Below are positions 53,742-62,483 of a stretch of 64,000 nucleotides of DNA, piece after piece. The notes under the pieces are model-generated. The model was not told where the DNA came from and did no database searches. It was given only the letters and a program-made list of their open reading frames with translations. This DNA is from Eisenibacter elegans DSM 3317. Lineage in GTDB: Bacteria > Bacteroidota > Bacteroidia > Cytophagales > Microscillaceae. Within the stretch, counting starts at the first letter, position 1. Every line of letters begins with the position of its first letter. Where the stretch lies: contig NZ_KE387154.1 in assembly GCF_000430505.1 (NCBI RefSeq), positions 120,530 through 184,529 of the forward strand. The letters run 5' to 3'. The position numbers were made by a program, and so were the translations under genes.

Positions 53742-54380
53742 ATGCAAAAGGCGTTGCCATTTTTTCCACTCTCGATAGTGGTCTTTCCTGGTGAAATACT
53801 CAATCTACATGTATTCGAACCAAGGTACAAACAGCTCATCCACGAATGCGCAGAACACGAAACCACTTTTGGCATTCCTACTTTTATTGACAAAGTGCTT
53901 TCTGGGATGGGTACCGAAATTGCCTTGCTCAACATTGAGCGCGTGTATGATGATGGTCGGATGGATATCCGCACACAGGGCTTGCAACCTTTCAAGATTC
54001 TGAGCTTTGTCAACCCCATAGAGGGCAAATTATATGCTGGTGGAGAGGTCAGTATCATAAGCCGCCACCCTGACCTTGAGCCTCTCCAATACGGAGAGCT
54101 GCTCATCAGTCTGACCAAGGAGCTACACCAATACTTAAATGTAGACAAAGAACTTCCCGATGCGTTTGTGGCTGATTTGTCGTACCAATTGGGTCATAAG
54201 ATAGGGTTGTCGATTACACAAGAATCCCAATTACTTCAAATAGACTCCGAGAATACCCGTAGGGAGTTTCTCATTGCTCATCTACAGGCAGCCATTCCGA
54301 TTGTCAGAGAGATGGAGCGCGCCAAGGCATTGATTCAGATGAATGGGCATTTCAAACATTTTGACCCACTCAATTTCTAG
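53742..54380 (+). CDS. LON peptidase N-terminal (substrate-binding) domain protein
   Basis: 212 aa, ATG at 53742. Consists of the Lon N-terminal (PUA-like beta plus helical) domain alone: LPFFPLSIVVFPGEILNLHV, FEPRYKQLIHECAE, GTEIALLNIERVYDDG, MDIRTQGLQPFKIL and the helical end REFLIAHLQAAIPIVREME. There is no AAA+ or protease part, and the length is typical for the stand-alone family. The function of stand-alone Lon-N proteins is not established. Its terminator is shared with nqrF. Confidence 0.92.
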   Translation: MQKALPFFPLSIVVFPGEILNLHVFEPRYKQLIHECAEHETTFGIPTFIDKVLSGMGTEIALLNIERVYDDGRMDIRTQGLQPFKILSFVNPIEGKLYAGGEVSIISRHPDLEPLQYGELLISLTKELHQYLNVDKELPDAFVADLSYQLGHKIGLSITQESQLLQIDSENTRREFLIAHLQAAIPIVREMERAKALIQMNGHFKHFDPLNF

Positions 54381-54387
54381 CAATACA

Positions 54388-54418
54388 AAAGCCACCCCAA
54401 GATGAGGTGGCTTTTTTT
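54388..54418. terminator. Bidirectional terminator between the Lon-N gene and nqrF
   Basis: AAAGCCACC (54388-54396) and GGTGGCTTT (54406-54414) with T-run on plus and A-run on minus; the convergent genes end on either side. Confidence 0.85.
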
Positions 54419-54442
54419 AGGAAAAATAATGGATGTTGATGC

Positions 54443-55741
54443 TTACCCGCCGAAGTCGTCAAAACGGATATTTTCTTCGGGGATGCCCAAGTCATAGAGC
54501 ATTTTGTTGACGGCATCGTTCATCAAAGGGGGGCCACAGAGATAGAACTCAATCTCCTCTGGCTCGGCGTGTTTGCTGAGGTAGTTATCATACAACACTT
54601 GGTGGATGAACCCTACATAGCCTTCGCCATCTTTATCATCAATATCTTTCTTCACCTTCCAGTCATCGCTTGGCAGCGGCTCAGAAAGCGCGATGTGGTA
54701 GCTGAAATTGGGGAAATCTTTCTCGATAGCTCGGAAGTGTTCGGTATAGAAAAGCTCGCGTCGTGAGCGACCACCATACCAATAAGACACCTTACGCCCG
54801 CTCTTCTCGGTGTGGAAGAGGTGGAAGATATGAGAGCGTAGAGGAGCCATACCCGCACCACCACCGATGTAGATCATTTCTCTTTCGGTAGGATTGATGT
54901 GGAACTCTCCATAAGGGCCAGAAATCATCACCTTGTCGCCAGGCTTACGTGAGAACACATAAGACGAACATACCCCGGGATTGACATCCATCCACTTGTT
55001 GTTGGCTCTATCCCAAGGCGGGGTAGCAATACGGATATTGAGCATGATGATGTTTCCTTCGGCGGGGTGGTTGGCCATAGAGTAAGCACGGAACTGCTCT
55101 TCTTCATTGACCATGCGCAGCGACCATAGGTTGAACTTGTCCCAGTCTTCTTTGAACTTATCTTTTCCGGCAGGGTCTTCAGGGTGTGGCGCAATGTCCA
55201 TATCCTTAAAATCAACCGTAATAATAGGTACATCGATTTGAATGTAGCCGCCTGATTCGAAGTGGAGTGTTTCGCCTTCGGGAAGTTTTACGACAAATTC
55301 TTTGATGAAGGTAGCCACGTTATAGTTGGATACCACTTCACATTCCCATTTTTTGATACCGAAAATCTCTTCGGGAACGCGGATTTTCATGTCGTTTTTC
55401 ACTTTCACTTGGCAAGCCAAGCGTACTTTTTCTTGGCGCTCTTTTCGAGTGAGTTGGCCTACTTCGGTGGGGAGGACATCTCCTCCGCCTTCTTCCACCA
55501 CACACTTACACATCGCACAAGTACCTCCGCCACCACAGGCCGAAGGCAAGAACATGCTCTCGGCAGACAGTGTGGAGAGTAGGGTGGAGCCGGCCTGTAC
55601 AACTCTAGGGTTGGCCTCATCTCCATTGATGATTATTTTGACGGGTCCGCTCTGCACAAGTTTTGATTGTGCAAATAACAAGAGCATGACCAGCAAAAGA
55701 ATCACGAAGGTGAATGCAATAATAGCAGCGACTACGGTCAT
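54443..55741 (-). CDS. nqrF: Na+-translocating NADH:quinone reductase subunit F
   Basis: 432 aa, ATG at 55739-55741 ([12 protein letters not shown]); a TTG two codons upstream is less likely. Takes electrons from NADH into Na+-NQR. An N-terminal membrane helix, then a 2Fe-2S ferredoxin domain with [15 protein letters not shown] and the fourth Cys in [11 protein letters not shown] binding follows in [10 protein letters not shown] and NAD binding in [15 protein letters not shown]; the C-terminus [14 protein letters not shown]-like block reads [14 protein letters not shown]. NqrF is normally last in nqrABCDEF; here no other nqr gene is within reach, and repeats lie upstream. Confidence 0.96.
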   Translation of the reverse strand: MTVVAAIIAFTFVILLLVMLLLFAQSKLVQSGPVKIIINGDEANPRVVQAGSTLLSTLSAESMFLPSACGGGGTCAMCKCVVEEGGGDVLPTEVGQLTRKERQEKVRLACQVKVKNDMKIRVPEEIFGIKKWECEVVSNYNVATFIKEFVVKLPEGETLHFESGGYIQIDVPIITVDFKDMDIAPHPEDPAGKDKFKEDWDKFNLWSLRMVNEEEQFRAYSMANHPAEGNIIMLNIRIATPPWDRANNKWMDVNPGVCSSYVFSRKPGDKVMISGPYGEFHINPTEREMIYIGGGAGMAPLRSHIFHLFHTEKSGRKVSYWYGGRSRRELFYTEHFRAIEKDFPNFSYHIALSEPLPSDDWKVKKDIDDKDGEGYVGFIHQVLYDNYLSKHAEPEEIEFYLCGPPLMNDAVNKMLYDLGIPEENIRFDDFGG

Positions 55742-55869
55742 AATCAATGTATGTTTGGTTTTATTGAATTTGCGTTTTAGGTGCGCTTATTCTTGAAGTG
55801 CAAATATATTGAATTAGGGGCTGAATTACTATGGGCTTTAAGGGCTTTTTTTAGGGGTATTAAGGTTTT

Positions 55870-55955
55870 TATACTAGGGTTTACTGATTTAAGGATTCAC
55901 TGGACTTGATTTTCTTGATTCTCAATGATTCTTAGACCATCTATTTCCAAAACTC
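55870..55955 (-). repeat. Dispersed intergenic repeat, family 1, copy E1
   Basis: Degenerate minus-strand copy: TATACTAGGGTTTACTGATT, AAGGATTCACTGGAC, TTGATTTTCTTGATTCTCAA, then CATCTATTTCCAAAACTCC. It lies 6 bp from E2 in the opposite orientation. Confidence 0.65.
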
Positions 55956-55961
55956 CCAGAC

Positions 55962-56050
55962 TACACCCAATCAAATTTGACTTGGAAAATGTATATGTTG
56001 AAAATGCTTCAGGAGCCCATAAATCCTCAAACTAAGCACATCTTGGTACA
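55962..56050 (+). repeat. Dispersed intergenic repeat, family 1, copy E2
   Basis: Degenerate plus-strand copy: TACACCCAATCAAATTTGAC, TTGGAAAATGTATATG, TTGAAAATGCTTCAGGAG, then AAATCCTCAAAC and CATCTTGGTACA. With E1 it forms an inverted pair. The 484-bp gap 55742-56225 contains no gene. Confidence 0.65.
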
Positions 56051-56225
56051 CATTCAGGAATCGAACAGTGTGTAGAGTCAAAAGGTTGTGTTTGGCGTTG
56101 TTTTTTTGTGTTCGAAAGAGGAAATTAAGAAAAAAATCACCCTTCGAAGCAATTTGGTACAATTTTGTAGCATTGTTTGAGAAGATGTATTTGGCCCTTT
56201 GTTTGTTGTTCTTGAGCGTGTTTAT

Positions 56226-57338
56226 ATGCCTAAACTATTATATGTTGCGCAGTGTTTGGAGTGGTGTCAGGGTTTAGTATGGCCAGAGGGCTGGGAGGCC
56301 GTCTGTGTTCATACCATTGATGTATTGGAGGAGCCACTGCCAGCGTTGTTGGTCTTAGACATATCGGGTATGGAAACCGAGCAGGCCTTGGGTTTATTGG
56401 CGGCTTGGCAGTCGCAAGCATCGACAAGCCAACTACCCGTGTTGTTGCTTACCCCTCCTCTGACAGAAGAAGCGCTTGGCCAATACCTCAAGATGGGAGT
56501 AAGTGACTATGTACTGCTACCCTTGTCGGGGCTTACTTTAGGGTTACGTCTACAGCAACTATTGGCAACACAACAACAACTACAGACCATCCAACAGCAA
56601 AAGTTGGCTCTAGCGGAGCTTCATCAAACCAGAGAGCGTTTTCTCTCGATTTTGGGGCATGACTTGCGCAGCCCGCTCAACTCTTTACATTCTTTTGCCT
56701 ACCTCATCAGCCAACACCTCGATGCACTCAGCCGGGAGGAACTACAACAATTAGGCGAAGACCTTACCCATGCGGTCAAATATCTTCACAAGCTGCTCGA
56801 CAGCTTGCGCGAGTGGGCGGTTGCGCCTCAGGCTGCCCATACCATTCCCCATAATGTTGTGTTGCAGCATCTTATCGAAGAAAATATTCAGCTTATGAGA
56901 CATCTGGCTAGCCAAAAGACCATAACGGTGTCTAACGAAGTAAGTGAAAAACACTGGGTACAGGCTGACCGCAATGCGCTGCGCGCCATTATCCGTAATT
57001 TGCTTTCCAATGCGCTCAAGTTCACCCCCCAAGGCGGTGAGGTGGTGTGGAGCGCCCTGCCTTTGTCCGACACTGTGCTTGAAGTTTGTATACGTGATAA
57101 TGGTGTGGGGATGAACGAAGAGATGTTGGGGCAGCTTTTTGAGCCCAACCACCGGTTCAGTACCAAAGGCACTGCCGGCGAGCAAGGTACAGGGCTAGGG
57201 CTGATACTCTGCCGAGAGCTCATCATTCAGATTGGGGGAGAAATCAGGCTCGAAAGCAGCCCCGAACAGGGCATGTCTGTGTACTTTACCCTTGCCTTGG
57301 CTGCGCCCAACCCTGATACAGAAAGCCTACAGCCATGA
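56226..57338 (+). CDS. Soluble histidine kinase with degenerate receiver-like N-terminus
   Basis: 370 aa, ATG at 56226 (MPKLLYVAQCLEW). The first 120 residues have a receiver fold outline: ALLVLDISGMETEQAL (Asp at the phospho-acceptor position), LPVLLLTPP, and MGVSDYVLLPLSG, where the conserved Lys is Leu, so phosphorylation is doubtful. A coiled coil leads to HisKA (RFLSILGHDLRSPLNSL, with the His) and HATPase_c (RNLLSNALKFTPQGG, RDNGVGMNEEM, GEQGTGLGLILCREL). No membrane helix: a cytosolic kinase. No response regulator adjacent; convergent with the next gene. Confidence 0.87.
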   Translation: MPKLLYVAQCLEWCQGLVWPEGWEAVCVHTIDVLEEPLPALLVLDISGMETEQALGLLAAWQSQASTSQLPVLLLTPPLTEEALGQYLKMGVSDYVLLPLSGLTLGLRLQQLLATQQQLQTIQQQKLALAELHQTRERFLSILGHDLRSPLNSLHSFAYLISQHLDALSREELQQLGEDLTHAVKYLHKLLDSLREWAVAPQAAHTIPHNVVLQHLIEENIQLMRHLASQKTITVSNEVSEKHWVQADRNALRAIIRNLLSNALKFTPQGGEVVWSALPLSDTVLEVCIRDNGVGMNEEMLGQLFEPNHRFSTKGTAGEQGTGLGLILCRELIIQIGGEIRLESSPEQGMSVYFTLALAAPNPDTESLQP

Positions 57339-57364
57339 AAGAAGGCTGCATTAGCAAGCGTTCG

Positions 57365-57868
57365 TTATTCTTTGCCTCTACCAAGCTCATTGAGTTTGCG
57401 CTGCAAGAACCGTAAGTCATCGTCTTTTTCTAGGAGCAGTTCTTCGAGCTCAGCTATTTCTTTGAGCGCTTCGGCCAGCTCTAGCCTAATATCACTACAA
57501 GCGTCGGCCTCTTTGGTCGCATTTTTCTTAAAAGCCTCGTATGCTTGGCTGATACGATTGAGTTCTTGCAATAAATTATTGACATACACATCATTATTCT
57601 CTTGCGCGCGGCGCATTGCAGTAGTATCTTGTTGGAGCGTTTCCAACGCATCGTACAATGACTCTACTTGCAGGCGCATATGTTCGGTTTCATCTTTTGC
57701 CTGCTGGGCTTGTATTTGGCAAATGCTGTCCCGTAGCCGCAGAGCCTCCATCTGCTCTTGGTGTTGTCGGTATTTTTGAGGGGTCATGATACACCCTGTA
57801 ACACTACTAAGAGCCAGTAACCAAAGCCCCAAGGGCACTGAGAATGGCAGTATACGGAGCTTATTCAT
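57365..57868 (-). CDS. Coiled-coil lipoprotein
   Basis: 167 aa, ATG at 57866-57868. Signal peptide PLGLWLLALSSVTGC with Cys at about residue 26, then IMTPQKYRQHQEQ. The rest is almost all heptad-like coiled coil (QVESLYDALETLQQDT, LLQELNRISQAYEAF, ALKEIAELEELLLEK), with a C-terminal RKLNELGRGKE. No domain recognised; could be an envelope spacer or periplasmic adaptor. It is convergent with the histidine kinase gene. Confidence 0.7.
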   Translation of the reverse strand: MNKLRILPFSVPLGLWLLALSSVTGCIMTPQKYRQHQEQMEALRLRDSICQIQAQQAKDETEHMRLQVESLYDALETLQQDTTAMRRAQENNDVYVNNLLQELNRISQAYEAFKKNATKEADACSDIRLELAEALKEIAELEELLLEKDDDLRFLQRKLNELGRGKE

Positions 57869-57942
57869 GGTGATTGCTAGTTGTTTGTTTTTGGTGAATA
57901 CACAGTCCACAGCTTTGTCAGGCGAACCTTTCAAGCACCTTG

Positions 57943-57974
57943 GTTGTTTGGCCTAAGTGAATTATGTACTTTTG
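57943..57974 (+). promoter_or_regulatory. Probable cysS promoter
   Basis: GTTG (57943-57946), 20 nt, TACTTTTG (57967-57974). It implies a leader of about 190 nt before the cysS ATG; I see no known riboswitch or T-box in it. The whole gap 57869-58172 holds nothing else. Confidence 0.55.
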
Positions 57975-58172
57975 CAAGTCTGGTAATCAAATGCTTTTGG
58001 GCGCTACCTAAGTGAGTAAATTTAGGCAAGTTTGAGAACATTAAAAAGCACCTGTACCGAAATCACAAGTTCTGTGCCACCTCTATAGCCCACACGGGCA
58101 AGGGCTTAGCACACCAAAACCGCCTTGTCTACCCCCTCCTCTTAACCCAACTAGGTGATTATTCTTTGATTT

Positions 58173-59690
58173 ATGGCTAATTCTGCAAGCGCACACATCC
58201 CCCCCTTGAGTTTTTATAACTCCCTCAGCAAAGAGAAAGAAGTTTTTGAGCCGCTCAACCCTCCTTTTGTAGGGATGTATGTGTGTGGCCCTACAGTATA
58301 TAACGAGCCGCACATTGGCAATGCACGTCCGGCGATTTTTTTTGATGTTGTAGCGCGTTATCTGCGTTATTTGGGCTATCGAGTGCGCTATGTCCGCAAT
58401 ATCACTGATGTAGGCCACCTATTGGGCGATACCAATGAGGGCGAAGACCGCATCTCGCGCCAAGCCCGCCTCGACCAGCTAGAACCGATGGAAATTGTTC
58501 ACAAATACACCCATGCCTACCATCAGGTAATGGACGCTCTGGGGGTATTGCGCCCCAGCATTGAGCCTACAGCTACCGGCCATATTGTAGAACAAATAGC
58601 GCTCGTACAGCAAATCATCGATGCAGGCCTTGCCTATGAGAGCCATGGCTCGGTGTATTTTGATGTCCGTAAATATTCCGAAAATGAAAACTATGGTGAG
58701 CTTTCAGGGCGCGTTATCGACGAACTACTAGCCCAAACCCGCGAGCTGGACGGGCAAGAAGAAAAGCGTTTTTCGGCAGATTTTGCTCTTTGGAAAAAAG
58801 CTTCTCCCGAACACCTCATGCGCTGGCCTTCACCTTGGGGAGAGGGCTTTCCCGGCTGGCACTTAGAGTGTACCGTAATGAGTACCAAATACTTAGGACA
58901 AACCTTTGATATTCATGGCGGCGGGATGGACTTGCAGTTCCCACACCACGAGTGCGAAATAGCACAAGCCAAAGCCGCTCACAAAGGGCAAGCGCCAGTC
59001 AAATATTGGCTACACAATAACATGATTACCATCAACGGTCAGAAGATGAGCAAGTCTTTGGGCAATTTTATTACCATCCCCCAACTGCTCAATGGTGACC
59101 ACGAGACCCTCAGCCGCCCTTATTCGCCGATGACAGTGCGCTTCTTCATCTTACAAGCGCATTACCGTAGCACGCTCGACTTCTCCGATGCTTCGCTCGA
59201 AGCCGCTGCCAAGGGCTACAAAAAACTTATCAATGGGCTACGTATTCTCAAAAAAATGGAATATCCTAGCAACGCTGATACGACAGCCATTGACCCCAAG
59301 GCTGAGGCTCAGATACACCAGTTTTGTGATAATACCCTGCGTGGTATGAACAATGACCTCAATACAGCCTTGGCCATCGGACAGCTGTTTAATCTCAACA
59401 AGAAAATCAATGCCTTCTACAATAATCCTGACTCTATCACTAGCATCAGCAAAGATGCTTTTGAACGGATGAAGCTGCTCTATATCAGTTTTGTAGAAGA
59501 TATTCTCGGCTTGCAAGAAGAGAAGCCCAAAGACTCTGAAGCACTCATCGAGGCCATGTTGCAACTCTACAAACAAGCCAAGGAGCTAAAAGATTATGAA
59601 AAAGTGGATGAAATTAGAGGGTTTTTTAAACAAAATCAGCTGATTATCAAAGACTTAAAACACCTTATCGATTGGGCTTATGAAGAATAA
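58173..59690 (+). CDS. cysS: Cysteine--tRNA ligase
   Basis: 505 aa, ATG at 58173. Charges tRNA-Cys. Class I motifs: [19 protein letters not shown] (Zn ligand Cys and HIGH variant, about 35-53), WHLECTVMS and [10 protein letters not shown] (further Zn ligands), KMSKSLGN (about 290-297). The C-terminal helical DALR-like region is present, ending in DWAYEE. Slightly longer than E. coli CysS (461 aa) but typical for Bacteroidota. Confidence 0.98.
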   Translation: MANSASAHIPPLSFYNSLSKEKEVFEPLNPPFVGMYVCGPTVYNEPHIGNARPAIFFDVVARYLRYLGYRVRYVRNITDVGHLLGDTNEGEDRISRQARLDQLEPMEIVHKYTHAYHQVMDALGVLRPSIEPTATGHIVEQIALVQQIIDAGLAYESHGSVYFDVRKYSENENYGELSGRVIDELLAQTRELDGQEEKRFSADFALWKKASPEHLMRWPSPWGEGFPGWHLECTVMSTKYLGQTFDIHGGGMDLQFPHHECEIAQAKAAHKGQAPVKYWLHNNMITINGQKMSKSLGNFITIPQLLNGDHETLSRPYSPMTVRFFILQAHYRSTLDFSDASLEAAAKGYKKLINGLRILKKMEYPSNADTTAIDPKAEAQIHQFCDNTLRGMNNDLNTALAIGQLFNLNKKINAFYNNPDSITSISKDAFERMKLLYISFVEDILGLQEEKPKDSEALIEAMLQLYKQAKELKDYEKVDEIRGFFKQNQLIIKDLKHLIDWAYEE

Positions 59691-59697
59691 GGGAGTT

Positions 59698-59744
59698 GCG
59701 ATTGACGAACTAAAATCCCAAATTGTCAATCGTCAATCCCAAAT
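59698..59744. repeat. Inverted-repeat word array after cysS
   Basis: CGATTGAC / GTCAATCG can form an 8-bp hairpin (59699-59732), followed by CAATCGTCAATCCCAAAT (59727-59744). The last 18 bases are the exact reverse complement of 45905-45922. Confidence 0.7.
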
Positions 59745-59766
59745 ACATATGGGGGAAGCATCTTGT

Positions 59767-61143
59767 TTATTTTCGTGAAATTCTGGAGGGAGTATCCAGC
59801 CCTTGAACCAAGCCGTGGGTAGCCTTGGCAATGGCCGTAATCAGCTGATGCATATTGTCAAGCGCCAAGGTAGACACCTCGTCGGTTACTTGGTGGTAGT
59901 GTGTGTCTGTATCAAGCGGGACACTGGAGAGTGTGTGGGCTGGAATACCGGCACGGGCCAACGTAGCATTATCGGAGCGGTAAAAAAGCTTGAGCTGTGG
60001 ATAAGGGTCGGGCAAGATTTGATATACACTGCCTGCCAAGGCTTTTTGCAAAAGCGGCCCAAGGGTAGATTTCTCGAAGCCTGTCAAAAACAGTGATTTT
60101 TCACCAAATTTTGATACCTTTCCTATCATCTCGATATTGATGCCAGCACTCACCAACTCAGGGGTGATTGTTTGTGTAAAATATCGTGAGCCATAGCCTC
60201 CTACCTCTTCGGCTGTAAAGGCCACAAAATACAGGTCTCGTATGGGTTTGGGTGTTTGTTGGGCAAAATGTTTTGCCAACAACATCACCGCTACCACGCC
60301 CGAAGCATCATCATCGGCTCCGTTGGCAATGCTGTCGCCAGCCGCATTGGGCGGTAAGATACCGATATGGTCATAATGTGCCGAAAAGATCACACTTCCC
60401 TTAGCAGGCTCTTGCCCCTCTAGCCGCCCAATGACATTGTGTAGGCGCAGCCCTTGTGGTTGGCTCAATTGGCAGTATAGCTCTTGCGCCTCTACAGGGG
60501 TAGCCAATACGACCAATAAGGCCGTTAGCGGGCTAGGCACTAGCGACTGGGCGTTTACTTCGGCTTTGATAATGTTGTGGAAAAAGTCGGCCAGATGAGG
60601 CGCCACCACCACTAGCTGTGGTGCCGTTATCTCCTGTACATGCATTTCGGGATGTTGGCTTTGCGCCAGGCACTCCCGCCAAAAGGTAAGCCAAGTATCT
60701 TCGGCCTGTGTCAGATTTCCATCTATTATCGTGAGGCAAGCTTCTGCTGCCTGAAAGCGCATTTCGGGAAAAGAAGACAACAAAGCCCAACGTTCTTCGT
60801 CTAGGCTGCGATCGCCAATGAGTACCTGAGCCTGTAGCGCATTTTTATCTATTTTGGCAAAAGATTGAAAATGGGCTTGTAAGCCTTGCGCTTGGAAATA
60901 CTGGTGGATATATTGCGCGGCCTGATCTAGCTCGGGGCTTCCGGTAGCGCGCCCACGCATCGCATCAGCCGCCAGAAATGTCAACAATGTTTCCATTTCT
61001 TGCCGGTCTATTTCGGGAGAAAGCGAAGAAGAGGTTTGTTGGCAGTAGCCGTTTAGCGTGCCCATTAGGGCACATATCAGCAATAGGCGGTACGACCACG
61101 CCCTAGAAAGGCGGCTGATGGGTTCAAAACTGGAGCTTGTCAT
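59767..61143 (-). CDS. Exported M28-family metallopeptidase
   Basis: 458 aa, ATG at 61141-61143. Signal peptide (SYRLLLICALMGTLNGY, cut near CQQ) exports it. N-terminal part with LLTFLAADAMRGRATGSPE; then a peptidase domain with the M28 zinc ligands: SAHYDHIG (about 252), NGADDDASGV (about 273), TAEEVGGYGS (general base Glu and ligand Glu, about 303), and the last His in SVPLDTDTHYHQ. A two-zinc aminopeptidase is expected. It follows ruvC after 25 bp on the same strand, likely one transcript. Confidence 0.92.
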   Translation of the reverse strand: MTSSSFEPISRLSRAWSYRLLLICALMGTLNGYCQQTSSSLSPEIDRQEMETLLTFLAADAMRGRATGSPELDQAAQYIHQYFQAQGLQAHFQSFAKIDKNALQAQVLIGDRSLDEERWALLSSFPEMRFQAAEACLTIIDGNLTQAEDTWLTFWRECLAQSQHPEMHVQEITAPQLVVVAPHLADFFHNIIKAEVNAQSLVPSPLTALLVVLATPVEAQELYCQLSQPQGLRLHNVIGRLEGQEPAKGSVIFSAHYDHIGILPPNAAGDSIANGADDDASGVVAVMLLAKHFAQQTPKPIRDLYFVAFTAEEVGGYGSRYFTQTITPELVSAGINIEMIGKVSKFGEKSLFLTGFEKSTLGPLLQKALAGSVYQILPDPYPQLKLFYRSDNATLARAGIPAHTLSSVPLDTDTHYHQVTDEVSTLALDNMHQLITAIAKATHGLVQGLDTPSRISRK

Positions 61144-61168
61144 ACAGTTAGGGGAGTTTGTGGAGCGT

Positions 61169-61729
61169 TTAGCGAATCCGGTCAGGGTTTTGTTGGATGA
61201 AGTGGCTCCATCCTTTGTTTTTGGTTTGTGGTAAGTTGGCCTGAAAATGGTGGCAAAGTGCTACGCCGATGGCATCGGTCGCATCGAGTTCTATTTTTTG
61301 GAGATTGGGCGCATAGATTAGTTGAGGCAACATTGCGGCTACCTGCTCCTTAGAAGCATTGCCATTACCAGTTACAGACTGCTTGACCTTGCGGGGGGCA
61401 TACTCCGTAATGGGGATATCTCGGGCGAGTGCGGCAGCCATTGCTACCCCTTGCGCACGGCCAAGCTTGATGGCTACTTGGATATTCTCCCCCAAAAAAG
61501 GGGCTTCTAGCGCTACTTCATCTGGGGCATATTCTTCGATAATGGCCGAAATGCGTTCGTATATCTTCTTTAGTTTTTGGGCTTGTTCGGTATATTTGAC
61601 CAACCGGATGATACCGTACTGTAGCAACTCTACCCGCTGGGGCACTACCCGAATCAGGCCATAGCCCATCACACGTGTTCCCGGGTCAATGCCCATGATT
61701 ATCTTCTCTTGTATTGCTGTATCGCTCAT
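61169..61729 (-). CDS. ruvC: Holliday junction endonuclease RuvC
   Basis: 186 aa, ATG at 61727-61729 (MSDTAIQEKI). Cuts Holliday junctions during recombinational repair. RNase H fold with the acidic residues in GIDPGTRVMGYGL, the Glu in EVALEAPFLGENI, and the C-terminal DATDAIGVALCHH; KQSVTGNGNASKEQV is the canonical RuvC block. Slightly longer than E. coli RuvC through its C-terminal tail (GWSHFIQQNPDRIR). Upstream of the M28 peptidase gene. Confidence 0.96.
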   Translation of the reverse strand: MSDTAIQEKIIMGIDPGTRVMGYGLIRVVPQRVELLQYGIIRLVKYTEQAQKLKKIYERISAIIEEYAPDEVALEAPFLGENIQVAIKLGRAQGVAMAAALARDIPITEYAPRKVKQSVTGNGNASKEQVAAMLPQLIYAPNLQKIELDATDAIGVALCHHFQANLPQTKNKGWSHFIQQNPDRIR

Positions 61730-61835
61730 CGGTATGGGGGTTTGGGATATCAATGATACAAAAACTCTCTGACAAAAGCCTACACCCTCAAAAATATAGG
61801 GCTTCTGCTTTCACACCACTAGAAATTTTCCAATC

Positions 61836-61855
61836 CCCACAGTTAAAACTGTGGG
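61836..61855. repeat. REP-like palindrome
   Basis: CCCACAGTT-AA-AACTGTGGG, a perfect 9-bp hairpin followed by CTAAG. Such hairpins flank or derive from IS200/IS605 and REP-associated transposase elements in this phylum; no transposase is in the window. Confidence 0.7.
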
Positions 61856-61910
61856 CTAAGTCTCATTTTACCCCCAAATGAGGCATCAGCTCAGCTCCGA
61901 GATACTTTTC
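61852..61910 (+). repeat. Dispersed intergenic repeat, family 2, copy 2
   Basis: TGGGCTAAGTCTCATTTTA, CCAAATGAGGCATC and CAGCTCCGAGATACTTTTC match the sequence at 26549-26622 in order and orientation. It directly follows the palindrome at 61836-61855. Confidence 0.65.
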
Positions 61911-61937
61911 CAAAAATGCCCATATGAGGCTATGCCA

Positions 61938-61972
61938 CAAAAAACATCCCTTGGAACAAACGAAGGGATGTT
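61938..61972 (-). terminator. Terminator after the ABA4-like gene
   Basis: On the minus strand AACATCCCTT and AAGGGATGTT form a 10-bp stem followed by a T-run (A-run 61939-61944 on plus), 28 bp beyond the stop codon. Confidence 0.8.
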
Positions 61973-62000
61973 GGATAATGGGCAATACCAAGTTTTAGGC

Positions 62001-62462
62001 TTATGAGTGTACCATTGATGTATCCCCTTGTAGCGAGGCTTTTCCTTGCATCAGCATTGTTAGTTGGAACAAAAGCCAGCCGATAGGCCCAAGCATAAAG
62101 GTGGTCAACAAACAAGGAACAATCCAGCTATGCCCTATTTCTTTGGCCTGGGCTGTACGCAAAATAAGTATCCCTACCATCAGGTCAAAGGCCAGATAAT
62201 GAAACCATGCAGCCGTTACGAGCCAGTCGCTGTTGTGTGCGGTGAGGGCTTTTACGCCTTCGAGGGTGCTGAAGTCTGCATTCCCGATGACTTGTATGTG
62301 TAACAATATAATAATCGCATAAGCAGCCCCTACCAAGGTAGGCACTGTAGTGTGTTCGCTAAGGTATTGGGTAATCTTCCATCGGGGCGCTATTATAAGG
62401 CAGAGCCACATCAATAGTGCTAACGTATTAAAACAAGTAAAAACCAATTCGGGAGCAGTCAT
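62001..62462 (-). CDS. ABA4-like membrane protein (DUF4281)
   Basis: 153 aa, ATG at 62460-62462. Four membrane segments, e.g. FTCFNTLALLMWLCLIIAP and VPTLVGAAYAIIILLHI. The family signature region is SDWLVTAAWFHYLAFDLMVG and, near the end, LLTTFMLGPIGWLLFQLT. ABA4 in plants is needed for neoxanthin formation; in bacteria the role is not established, though carotenoid-related work is possible in a pigmented Cytophagales. It starts 21 bp downstream of the stop of the next minus-strand gene, so they may be co-transcribed. Confidence 0.85.
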   Translation of the reverse strand: MTAPELVFTCFNTLALLMWLCLIIAPRWKITQYLSEHTTVPTLVGAAYAIIILLHIQVIGNADFSTLEGVKALTAHNSDWLVTAAWFHYLAFDLMVGILILRTAQAKEIGHSWIVPCLLTTFMLGPIGWLLFQLTMLMQGKASLQGDTSMVHS

Positions 62463-62483
62463 TTCAGTGTTGCGTTTGGGTAA

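Noticed and set aside
57975-58172. Riboswitch or T-box in the cysS leader
   Set aside because: The 190-nt leader lacks the T-box sequence and any antiterminator-like stem I can recognise.
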